Positions 9,021-16,133 of a DNA stretch of 64,000 bases are shown one piece after another. The position numbers and the translations under genes are program-made. The DNA lies in contig NZ_JACDRR010000016.1 of the NCBI RefSeq assembly GCF_013449375.1, positions 62,001 to 126,000 on the forward strand, written 5' to 3'. Every line of letters starts with the position of its first letter. Positions within the stretch are counted from its first letter, which is position 1. A model generated the notes under the pieces. It saw nothing but the letters and a program-made list of their open reading frames with translations. It was not told where the DNA came from and ran no database searches. Source of the DNA: Pectobacterium sp. CFBP8739. Lineage in GTDB: Bacteria; Pseudomonadota; Gammaproteobacteria; Enterobacterales; Enterobacteriaceae.

Positions 9021-10538
9021 ATGCAGGGCACCAAAAAGGTACTTTTCGTTGGTGGTTTGTTGCTGGCCGTGGTCAGCAGCAGCGTGCAGGCTGAAGCACT
9101 ACAGCCCGATCCTGCCTGGCAGCAGGGTAAGCTTGATAATGGTTTTACTTGGCAGTTATTAACCACGCCACAGCGCCCTGGTGATCGGGTTGAGCTGCGT
9201 CTGGTGGTGAACGCAGGGTCACTGCTGGAAAACGCCCAGCAGGTAGGTTTTGCCCATTTCCTTCCTCGTCTGGCCTTAGCGCCCAGCGATAAATTGTCCG
9301 CCGCTCAGCGACCTTCCGTATGGATGCGCGATGCTAACGGTTCCCGCGTCCTGCCTCCGGCCATTATCTCGTACGATTTCACGTCGTATAATCTGAGCTT
9401 GCCAAACAACCGCCCCGAGCTGCTGAAAGAAGCGCTGACGTGGCTGGCGGAAAGTGCAGGGCAGATGACGTTCGATGAAAAAAGCCTACAGGCTGCGTTG
9501 AAGGTGCCTGATCAGGTGGCAACTTTTCCGATTAACCCACAGGAGCCGAGCTGGCGCTATCGCTTGAAAGGCTCGCCCTTGCTGGCGCACGATCCTGCTC
9601 AGGACATCAAACCGCCGTTGAATGGCGAGCAGCTCCAACAATTTTATAAAACCTGGTATACGCCAGATGCGATGACGCTCTACATCGTTGGTCATGTGGA
9701 TAACCGCAGTGTGATCGAACAGATCGGGAAAGTCTTCTCTCCGCTGGAAGGGAAACGTGAAGCGCCAGCGCCCTTACCGACGTTAAGCCCGCTGCCGACG
9801 CAGGCGATCAGCCTGATGAACAACAACGTCCAGCAGGATACGGTGTCGCTGATGTGGGATGCCCCGTGGCACCCGATTCGTGAATCGCAGGCGCTGGTTC
9901 GCTACTGGCTGGGCGATATGACGCGGGAAGCGATGTTCTGGCACTTGCAGCAGGTGCTGGAGAAGAGCCCGCTGAAGGGCAACAATCTCCGCTTCGATTG
10001 CAATGTGTTTTATACCCGTTCTCAGTGCGCGATTCATATGGATGTCCCGAATAGCGAGGGCGTTGAGCCGAGTGTGACGTTTATGGCGCGTGAGCTGGCG
10101 ACGCTGCGTGAAAAAGGGCTGACACAGCAAGAGTTTGATGCGCTAATCGCGCGCAAGACAGATGAACTGAATAAGCTGTTTGCCACTTATGCGCGTACCA
10201 GCACGGACATCCTGATGGATCAGCGCCTGCGCTCCCAGCAGAATGGCGTCGTGGATATTTCTCCCGAGCAGTATCAGAAACTGCGCCAGACCTATCTGTC
10301 CGCGTTGACGCTCGATATGCTGAATCAGGAATTGCACCAGCAACTGGTGCAGGATACGACATTGATGCTTGTCCAACAGCCCGGTGAACCGGAAGCAAAT
10401 ATGAAGGCGTTGCAGGACGTCTATGACCAGATTATGACGCCAGCCACAGAACCTGCTGCCAGCACCGCAGCGGCTGCGCCGGAAAGGAGCATCCCTGAAG
10501 GAACGAAACCGCAGGAAACGGCACCCGCCGCACAGTAA
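9021..10538 (+). CDS. yhjJ: YhjJ, periplasmic M16-like protein (catalytic motif lost)
   Basis: The 505-residue protein starts with a signal peptide (cleavage near AQA|EALQPDP, residue 25). The rest resembles the M16 (pitrilysin/processing peptidase) fold and the E. coli YhjJ sequence along its length. M16 enzymes bind zinc with HxxEH; here the matching place (about residue 75) reads GFAHFLPRLAL, so the Glu and second His are missing. It is probably a non-enzymatic homologue, perhaps a partner or chaperone, as E. coli YhjJ also appears to be. The tail (about 470-505) is Ala/Pro-rich. It stands alone and converges on kdgK with a shared terminator. Confidence 0.9.
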   Translation: MQGTKKVLFVGGLLLAVVSSSVQAEALQPDPAWQQGKLDNGFTWQLLTTPQRPGDRVELRLVVNAGSLLENAQQVGFAHFLPRLALAPSDKLSAAQRPSVWMRDANGSRVLPPAIISYDFTSYNLSLPNNRPELLKEALTWLAESAGQMTFDEKSLQAALKVPDQVATFPINPQEPSWRYRLKGSPLLAHDPAQDIKPPLNGEQLQQFYKTWYTPDAMTLYIVGHVDNRSVIEQIGKVFSPLEGKREAPAPLPTLSPLPTQAISLMNNNVQQDTVSLMWDAPWHPIRESQALVRYWLGDMTREAMFWHLQQVLEKSPLKGNNLRFDCNVFYTRSQCAIHMDVPNSEGVEPSVTFMARELATLREKGLTQQEFDALIARKTDELNKLFATYARTSTDILMDQRLRSQQNGVVDISPEQYQKLRQTYLSALTLDMLNQELHQQLVQDTTLMLVQQPGEPEANMKALQDVYDQIMTPATEPAASTAAAAPERSIPEGTKPQETAPAAQ

Positions 10539-10572
10539 TTCGTTAATCAGTAATTCATTCATCAGTAAATAG

Positions 10573-10596
10573 AAAAGGCCGCGATTGCGGCCTTTT
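10573..10596. terminator. Bidirectional terminator between yhjJ and kdgK
   Basis: AAAAGGCCGC at 10573-10582 pairs perfectly with GCGGCCTTTT at 10587-10596 around a four-base loop. The A-run and T-run on either side let it serve both converging genes. Confidence 0.9.
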
Positions 10597-10621
10597 ACTT
10601 AATTATTACGCGACAGCCTGT

Positions 10622-11554
10622 TTACGCCGGCATTGCCTCTAGCGGGATAATTGCCCCACGGTATTGAATGACCGTGCTGGCTGTCAGGTGACCGCGCTGT
10701 GCGGCTTCCTGCGTGCTGCCGCCGTTCAGACGTACTGCTAGGTAACCTGCGCTGAAAGAGTCGCCCGCGGCGGTGGTATCGACCACGCTCTCTTTTGGCA
10801 ATTTGATCGCCGGGACATCAACCAGATCGTGTCCACGTTCTGACACGATGCAGGAATCGGCACCGCGTTTGATGACCACTTCGTCAACGCCCAAACCGTG
10901 CGTCCGATCCAGCACCGCTTCCAGCGGCTTCGTGCCCCACAGCATGTCTTCGTCATCCAGTGTCAGGAAAGCGATATCGGTACAGGACAGGATGTCGGTA
11001 TAAGCCTGTTGCGTTTCTTCCTTGCTCTGCCACAGACGTGGACGATAGTTGTTATCAAAAATCACTTTACCGCCGTTGGCGCGGCAGGCACGCAGCAGGG
11101 CGAGGAGACGTTGACGGCTTTCGGCGTTCAAAATCGCCAGACTGATACCGCTCAGGTAGAGATAGTCAAATTGTGCCAGCGATTGACCGATTTTTTCTGC
11201 TTCCGGGCTGTCCAGCCAGTAGCGAGCCGCGGCATCATTACGCCAATAGTAGAATGTACGCTCGCCGCTATCGTCGGTTTCAATGAAATATAAACCGGGC
11301 AGCTTGTTGTCCAGTCGCTGAATCAGGTCGGTTTTCACCCCTTCTTTTTGCCAGGCAGCCACCATCTCGGTACTGAAGCTATCCGTGCCGAGCGCGGTCA
11401 CGTAATGCACGCCCAGTTTATCGGCATTGACCTGACGGGCAATGTAAACGGCAGTGTTCAGTGTATCGCCGCCAAATCCACGGTTAAGATCCGTGCCTTT
11501 CTGCGACAGTTCGATCATGCATTCGCCGATTACGGCAATGTTAGTAGTTGTCAT
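10622..11554 (-). CDS. kdgK: 2-keto-3-deoxygluconate kinase KdgK
   Basis: The 310-residue PfkB-family kinase makes KDPG from KDG, the key intracellular step of pectin and polygalacturonate breakdown. The N-terminal signature (GECMIELSQKG, then GFGGDTLNTAVY) binds sugar. The C-terminal ribokinase signature DTTAAGDSFSAGYL near residue 265 has the catalytic Asp. The reading frame extends upstream to 11653, but the ATG at 11554 matches the family N-terminus and has AAAGG about ten bases before it; the extra 33 codons would run over the promoter. A KdgR operator lies upstream. In soft-rot bacteria this gene is part of the KdgR virulence regulon. Confidence 0.96.
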   Translation of the reverse strand: MTTTNIAVIGECMIELSQKGTDLNRGFGGDTLNTAVYIARQVNADKLGVHYVTALGTDSFSTEMVAAWQKEGVKTDLIQRLDNKLPGLYFIETDDSGERTFYYWRNDAAARYWLDSPEAEKIGQSLAQFDYLYLSGISLAILNAESRQRLLALLRACRANGGKVIFDNNYRPRLWQSKEETQQAYTDILSCTDIAFLTLDDEDMLWGTKPLEAVLDRTHGLGVDEVVIKRGADSCIVSERGHDLVDVPAIKLPKESVVDTTAAGDSFSAGYLAVRLNGGSTQEAAQRGHLTASTVIQYRGAIIPLEAMPA

Positions 11555-11657
11555 CACTTTTGACCTTTGAAAAGGGTACCCTGCACCTGATGTTGATTGG
11601 GTATAAAACGCGGAAATTAACATCAGTCTCAACATTACGTGAGACTGAGTCAATAGC

Positions 11658-11676
11658 CTTGAAACGATGTTTTATT
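11658..11676 (-). promoter_or_regulatory. KdgR operator upstream of kdgK
   Basis: The 19-mer CTTGAAACGATGTTTTATT (plus strand) fits the published KdgR consensus AATRAAAYRNYRTTTYATT at 17 of 19 places, missing only the first two. It lies about 105 bases upstream of the kdgK start. KdgR is the IclR-type repressor of pectinolysis genes in Pectobacterium and Dickeya, and KDG relieves it. Confidence 0.8.
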
Positions 11677-11719
11677 TTTTCATGACGCAGATCGGAAAAC
11701 CAGTGCTTTCCTGCTGCTT

Positions 11720-12736
11720 TTAGCGAGGTGAAGGCGGTTCTTTTTCCTGCTCATTCTTGTCTGTCGAGGTGTCACCTTTATAGTTCGCGGTGGCTATCCA
11801 GGCGGCGCAGAATAGCGTCAGGCGCGCGAAGAAATAGAAGAATGCCATCAAACCAATGACCGAACCGAACGCCGCGCCGGAAGGTGAACTGGCCAGTTTA
11901 GGTAATGCTACCGTCATCGCGAACTTGATGACTTCAAAGCCTACGGCAGCAATCAGCGTGCCGCGGAAGAGCGCTTTGCGTTTAGGCTTATGGCGTGGCA
12001 AAACGAAGAATATCCAAAGAAATAACAAGTAGTTGGCGAAGATGGAGATCGACAGGGCAATCAGCGTCATTGCTGGGCGCAACCACTCAATGCCATCTAG
12101 CCCCAGCGCGGTTACAATTCTATTTTGCGCGGTGCCGGCTACCGAGGTCAGGAAAAGCGTAATAATCAGCGCAATAACCAGACCGATCAGCGACAGGAAA
12201 TCCCGCGTATACTGAAAATAAATCTTCTCTTCATCTTTCGGATTCCGTTCCCACACATCGCGCGATTGGGCGCGAATCGCTTCACGCAGGTTTCCCATCC
12301 AACTGATGCCGGAATAGAGTGCGATCAGCAAACCGGTAATCCCCACGGTAGTACGCTGCTGCACGGCGGTATTGACGGTATTTTTGAGCGTATTCGCAAG
12401 ACTGGGATCGCTAATACTATTAACAATGCGATTAATTAGCTCCGTCAGTAGATCGGGATTAGAGGCCAACACAAAACCCACGGCAGCAAAAGACACCATG
12501 AGAATCGGGATCAGCGACAGAAAGGAAAAGTAGGTAATCGCTGCGCCAAACTGGTTGCCCATGCGATCGTTGAAGCGTTCGCCCGCGCGAATCAGGTGCG
12601 CTACGCTGGGAATAGCCTGAATACGCGCGCCCAGACGCTTACTCTTGCCCAGAAACGAGAGAGGTTGCTGTGGCGATGTGTCCCTTTCAGGGGGTGACGA
12701 TGTTGACTGGCGATCCGGATCTACCGGTACAGGCAT
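11720..12736 (-). CDS. yhjD: YhjD, inner-membrane protein of the YihY/RNase BN-like family
   Basis: The 338-residue protein has a polar N-terminus of about 75 residues and then about six membrane helices. It contains the family segment NQFGAAITYFSFLSLIPILMV and the later GAAFGSVIGLMAFFYFFARLTLFCAAW. In E. coli, certain YhjD mutations bypass the need for lipid A precursor export, so a transport role for lipid precursors has been proposed; the true substrate is unknown. The start ATG follows AGGAG by seven bases. The last 15 residues are charged. It is monocistronic and divergent from the MFS gene. Confidence 0.88.
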   Translation of the reverse strand: MPVPVDPDRQSTSSPPERDTSPQQPLSFLGKSKRLGARIQAIPSVAHLIRAGERFNDRMGNQFGAAITYFSFLSLIPILMVSFAAVGFVLASNPDLLTELINRIVNSISDPSLANTLKNTVNTAVQQRTTVGITGLLIALYSGISWMGNLREAIRAQSRDVWERNPKDEEKIYFQYTRDFLSLIGLVIALIITLFLTSVAGTAQNRIVTALGLDGIEWLRPAMTLIALSISIFANYLLFLWIFFVLPRHKPKRKALFRGTLIAAVGFEVIKFAMTVALPKLASSPSGAAFGSVIGLMAFFYFFARLTLFCAAWIATANYKGDTSTDKNEQEKEPPSPR

Positions 12737-12864
12737 TGCGTTTCTCCTGTGTTCGGGATTAGTTTATTAGCGTCAGTGTGATTATAACCAACAATATAAC
12801 AATGTTGCTTTTCGATATTTTCTGCACGTGCGTTATACACGGACGTTAAGCGAGTGAATTTTCC

Positions 12865-14070
12865 ATGCCAACACCTTCCCCATCCGAACCGTCGCTGAGC
12901 GGTTTGCGCCTTAATCTGCGCATCGTTTCTATTGTGGCGTTCAACTTCGCCAGCTATCTGAATATCGGCCTGCCGTTGGCGGTGCTGCCGGGGTATGTGC
13001 ACGATCACCTTGGCTACAGTGCATTCTGGGCTGGGCTGGTGATCAGCCTGCAATACTTCTCCACGCTATTAAGCCGCCCGCATGCGGGTCGCAGCGCCGA
13101 CGAAAAAGGACCGAAGAAAATCGTTGTCTGGGGGCTGGCTGGCGTCATGCTGAGCGGAGTGTTTTATCTGCTGGCCGCCTTTAGCGACGCCTCGCCAGTG
13201 ATGACGCTGCTGCTACTGTGTCTCGGGCGTATTGTGCTCGGCGCCGGACAGAGCTTTGCTGGTACCGGTGCAACGCTCTGGGGCGTTGGCGTGGTGGGTT
13301 CCCGACACATCGGACGCGTGATTTCATGGAATGGTATTGCCACCTATGGCGCGATGGCGATTGGCGCACCGCTCGGCGTCTGGCTCAACCATATCGGTGG
13401 GCTAAAACTGCTTTCCGTCTGCATTATCCTGATCGCAGCCGTGGCGATTGTCCTCGCGCTGCCGCGCCCAGCGGTACAGGTGGCGCCGGGGAAAAAGATT
13501 CCTTTCCGCGAAGTGCTGGGGAAAGTCTGGGTTTACGGCATTATTCTGGCGATCGCCTCTGCGGGTTTTGGCGTGATCGCCACCTTCATTACGCTGTTTT
13601 ATGCTGATAGGAACTGGGACGGTGCCGCGCTGACGCTGACTATTTTCAGTTGTGCCTTTGTCGGCGCACGATTGGTGTTTCCTAACAGTATTCAGCGGTT
13701 TGGCGGGCTGCGCGTGGCGATGGCGTGCTTCGTGATTGAGATCGTCGGGTTATTGCTGGTCTGGGGAGCGACGCAGCCGCTGATGGCGGAAATCGGCGCA
13801 TTTCTCGCGGGGGCAGGATTCTCTTTAGTGTTCCCAGCATTAGGCGTTGTCGCCGTTCAGGCCGTATCACCGCAGAATCAGGGTAGCGCGCTGGCAACCT
13901 ATACGATATTTCTCGATTTATCGCTGGGCATCGTCGGGCCGGTGGCGGGGGTGCTGATGGCCTATACCGGCATCGCCTCTATTTATCTGGCGGCGGCGCT
14001 GCTAGGGCTATGTGGTCTGGCACTGACGTGGCGGCTGACTCAGCGCACGGCAATCAGAGAACAACAGTAG
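12865..14070 (+). CDS. yhhS: MFS transporter, YhhS family
   Basis: This 401-residue, twelve-helix major facilitator is close to YhhS, a member of the drug:H+ antiporter group often labelled arabinose efflux permease. The loop 2-3 signature reads GRSADEKGPKK (about residue 75), and a GAGQSFAGTGATLWGVG stretch lies near 126. Substrate is unknown; E. coli YhhS has been linked to glyphosate or sugar efflux only by overexpression. It is a single gene followed by an 8-bp perfect hairpin at 14067-14086 that overlaps the stop codon and lacks a T-run. Confidence 0.9.
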   Translation: MPTPSPSEPSLSGLRLNLRIVSIVAFNFASYLNIGLPLAVLPGYVHDHLGYSAFWAGLVISLQYFSTLLSRPHAGRSADEKGPKKIVVWGLAGVMLSGVFYLLAAFSDASPVMTLLLLCLGRIVLGAGQSFAGTGATLWGVGVVGSRHIGRVISWNGIATYGAMAIGAPLGVWLNHIGGLKLLSVCIILIAAVAIVLALPRPAVQVAPGKKIPFREVLGKVWVYGIILAIASAGFGVIATFITLFYADRNWDGAALTLTIFSCAFVGARLVFPNSIQRFGGLRVAMACFVIEIVGLLLVWGATQPLMAEIGAFLAGAGFSLVFPALGVVAVQAVSPQNQGSALATYTIFLDLSLGIVGPVAGVLMAYTGIASIYLAAALLGLCGLALTWRLTQRTAIREQQ

Positions 14071-14105
14071 CCACCGCAGTGGCTACTGTCAGGCTGTCAC
14101 GTCGA

Positions 14106-14672
14106 TTATTTCAGCTTCAGCGTGTGGATGATGCCTTCCGCTTCGGTTTGTGCCTGCTGTTGATTGCTGGCTGGCAGCGTGATCTGCAACGTCAGCAGTT
14201 GGTTGTCCACTTTGCCCAGCACGACAGAGGAATAAGCCTGCTGCCCGCTGCTGGTGATAATGCTATCGAGCTGTTGCAGCTTCTTGCCGTCAACGTCGAT
14301 GGTTTTGTTGGTCACGACCTGAAGATTGGCGTCACGCGTGCGTTGCTGATCTTCCAGGCGCTGCGCTAGTACGGTCAATTCTTCCGTGGTGTTGTCGCCC
14401 AAAATCACGATGACCGCTTTCTGCCCATTGTCGTTGGCGTAAACATGCATGTTGTTCGCCTGTGTTCCCACTTTTCCGCTCTGGTCGCGCATATCGGCGG
14501 GCAGGGTGAACGCAATCTTGCCGTCCATTAATTCAATATTCTGACTTGCACTGGCTTCTGCGGCAGGTTTATCTTGCGCGCCCGCTTTTGCGGCGTCATC
14601 CGTTTTGCCATCACAGGCAGCAAGCAGGCCGACAAGCAAGCCGACACCGAGATATTTGATTACATTCGACAT
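14106..14672 (-). CDS. dcrB: DcrB, periplasmic lipoprotein
   Basis: This 188-residue protein has a lipoprotein signal (LLVGLLAAC, Cys near residue 20) followed by an Ala/Lys/Asp-rich linker and a compact DUF1795-type domain. E. coli DcrB is needed for DNA injection by phage C1 and contributes to envelope lipoprotein maturation together with YciB. The start ATG has AAAGGGG six bases upstream. It is monocistronic, converging with yhhS. The assignment rests on the signal, size and neighbourhood (yhhS-dcrB-yhhQ as in E. coli). Confidence 0.92.
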   Translation of the reverse strand: MSNVIKYLGVGLLVGLLAACDGKTDDAAKAGAQDKPAAEASASQNIELMDGKIAFTLPADMRDQSGKVGTQANNMHVYANDNGQKAVIVILGDNTTEELTVLAQRLEDQQRTRDANLQVVTNKTIDVDGKKLQQLDSIITSSGQQAYSSVVLGKVDNQLLTLQITLPASNQQQAQTEAEGIIHTLKLK

Positions 14673-14828
14673 GGGACCCCTTTCTCTCGTTTTTGAAACC
14701 GATAATCGTTTTAAACAGGTAATAACAGTATGGCACCCTATTCAGATAGCAAAAACAAGCATTTTGTTGTTGCAAACCGTTGTTAGTACCTGCGTTATTT
14801 TTACAAAACGATGAGTGATTTGATGAGA

Positions 14829-14850
14829 AAAGGCGGCGTAGATTGCCGCC
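14829..14850 (-). terminator. yhhQ terminator
   Basis: On the minus strand GGCGGC pairs with GCCGCC around AATCTAC and runs into TTTT. It sits immediately after the yhhQ stop. Confidence 0.8.
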
Positions 14851-14859
14851 CGATTGGCA

Positions 14860-15537
14860 TTAATGGTGGCTGCTGACAGAGCGGTAGTCGGCTGAGTCGT
14901 TCTGTTCGCTTAGACGTTTAAGCACCATGTTCAGCATGACGCCGTACATCGGCAGGAAGAATGCCAGGCTGATCAGCAGTTTGAAGGCATAGTCCACCAT
15001 CGCGATTTCAACCCAGTTTGCTGCCATGAAGGCATCGGTGCTGCGGTAAAACGCAATGAAGAAAAAGGCCAGCGTATCGCTGAAATTACCAAACACGGTC
15101 GACACTGTCGGCGCGACCCACCACGCGCGTTTCTGGCGCAGTCGATTAAAGACGTGAACATCCAAAATCTGGCCGAGAACATAAGCCATAAAGCTGGCGC
15201 AGGCGATGCGCGCCACGACGATATTCACCTGACTTAATGCCTCGAACGACTGCCACGATCCCTGATAAAACAGGCTCGATACCAGATAGGAAATGACCAG
15301 AGCAGGCACCATCACCGTCAGAATGATGCGACGCGCCAGCGGCGCACCGAAAACCCGTACCGTCAGGTCAGTTGCCAGAAAAATAAACGGAAAGGTAAAC
15401 GCGCCCCAGGTGGTATGAAAACCGAAAATCAATACTGGGAGCTGAACCAGATAATTACTCGACGTAATAATCAGGACATGGAACAACGATAGCCAGATCA
15501 GCGCCGTAAGCCGCTGCTGGGGAGTAAAACGATACAT
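14860..15537 (-). CDS. yhhQ: YhhQ, queuosine precursor transporter
   Basis: The 225-residue inner-membrane protein has about six helices and belongs to the vitamin/queuosine ECF-like (VUT_1, DUF165) family. In E. coli YhhQ takes up 7-cyano-7-deazaguanine and 7-aminomethyl-7-deazaguanine for the queuosine tRNA modification. Conserved blocks visible include FPFIFLATDLTVRVFG (about residue 50) and SDTLAFFFIAF (about 165). The ATG has AAAGG eight bases upstream. The tail (SADYRSVSSHH) is polar. No preQ1-type riboswitch was recognised in the upstream 200 bases. Confidence 0.93.
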   Translation of the reverse strand: MYRFTPQQRLTALIWLSLFHVLIITSSNYLVQLPVLIFGFHTTWGAFTFPFIFLATDLTVRVFGAPLARRIILTVMVPALVISYLVSSLFYQGSWQSFEALSQVNIVVARIACASFMAYVLGQILDVHVFNRLRQKRAWWVAPTVSTVFGNFSDTLAFFFIAFYRSTDAFMAANWVEIAMVDYAFKLLISLAFFLPMYGVMLNMVLKRLSEQNDSADYRSVSSHH

Positions 15538-15753
15538 AATGTGACCTTTTTGGTTATTGGGGTTAGGGAACCCAAGAGATAACGTGCAGATTTATGCTGC
15601 AATGCGGCGGCATAATACGCAATCGCTTCGTTAATGCAATGTCTTTTGCCCAGAAAAAATGGTTGTTTTATACGCAAACGTTGTCGTCGCTTGCGTCGGG
15701 AAATCCTCAGCGTAAACTAAGGCGGTTTTTTGATTCCTGTACTGAGAACGTTG

Positions 15754-15999
15754 ATGACCGATCCCTTTACCAACCCAGATAAAACCCTTGATGCACAGGG
15801 ACTGCGCTGCCCGGAGCCTGTAATGATGGTGCGTAAGACGGTACGCCAGATGGACTCTGGGCAAACGCTGCTGATTATTGCCGACGATCCGGCCACCACC
15901 CGCGATATTCCCGGTTTTTGCGTGTTCATGGAGCATGAGCTTCTGGCACAGGAAACCGAGCAGCTTCCCTATCGGTATCTGCTGCGCAAAGGCCAATAA
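15754..15999 (+). CDS. tusA: TusA sulfurtransferase
   Basis: This 81-residue cytosolic sulfur carrier takes persulfide from IscS and hands it to TusBCD-E and MnmA for 2-thiouridine formation in tRNA; it also feeds molybdopterin synthesis. The catalytic cysteine lies in [15 protein letters not shown] (about residue 19), and the family C-terminus PYRYLLRKG is present. The start was set at 15754 ([17 protein letters not shown]) because that gives exactly the E. coli length; an upstream ATG at 15730 would add eight residues without a better ribosome site. It is divergent from yhhQ. Confidence 0.96.
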   Translation: MTDPFTNPDKTLDAQGLRCPEPVMMVRKTVRQMDSGQTLLIIADDPATTRDIPGFCVFMEHELLAQETEQLPYRYLLRKGQ

Positions 16000-16037
16000 T
16001 ACTCAATGCGTTATACCGTTCGTTGACGTGTGTGATT

Positions 16038-16108
16038 AGGAGAAACACGGGGATGAGGTTCCCGTAGGGAGACCTCGCCCCGTGGTCGCTCCGTGTATCT
16101 CGATCCTT
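16038..16108 (+). repeat. Dispersed palindromic repeat, copy 1
   Basis: About 71 bases between tusA and zntA fold as a long imperfect hairpin: CACGGGG with CCCCGTG, then GAGGT with ACCTC, then CCC with GGG. The same element occurs in reverse orientation at 54320-54390 with roughly 85 per cent identity. Paired differences keep the outer stem (see findings). It is not a standard ERIC or REP sequence that I recognise. Confidence 0.75.
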
Positions 16109-16133
16109 CAATCCACAGCCTGCAACGGTAATA

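Noticed and set aside
11555-11653. N-terminal extension of KdgK
   Set aside because: The additional residues do not fit the family and run over the promoter region; the ATG at 11554 has a ribosome site.
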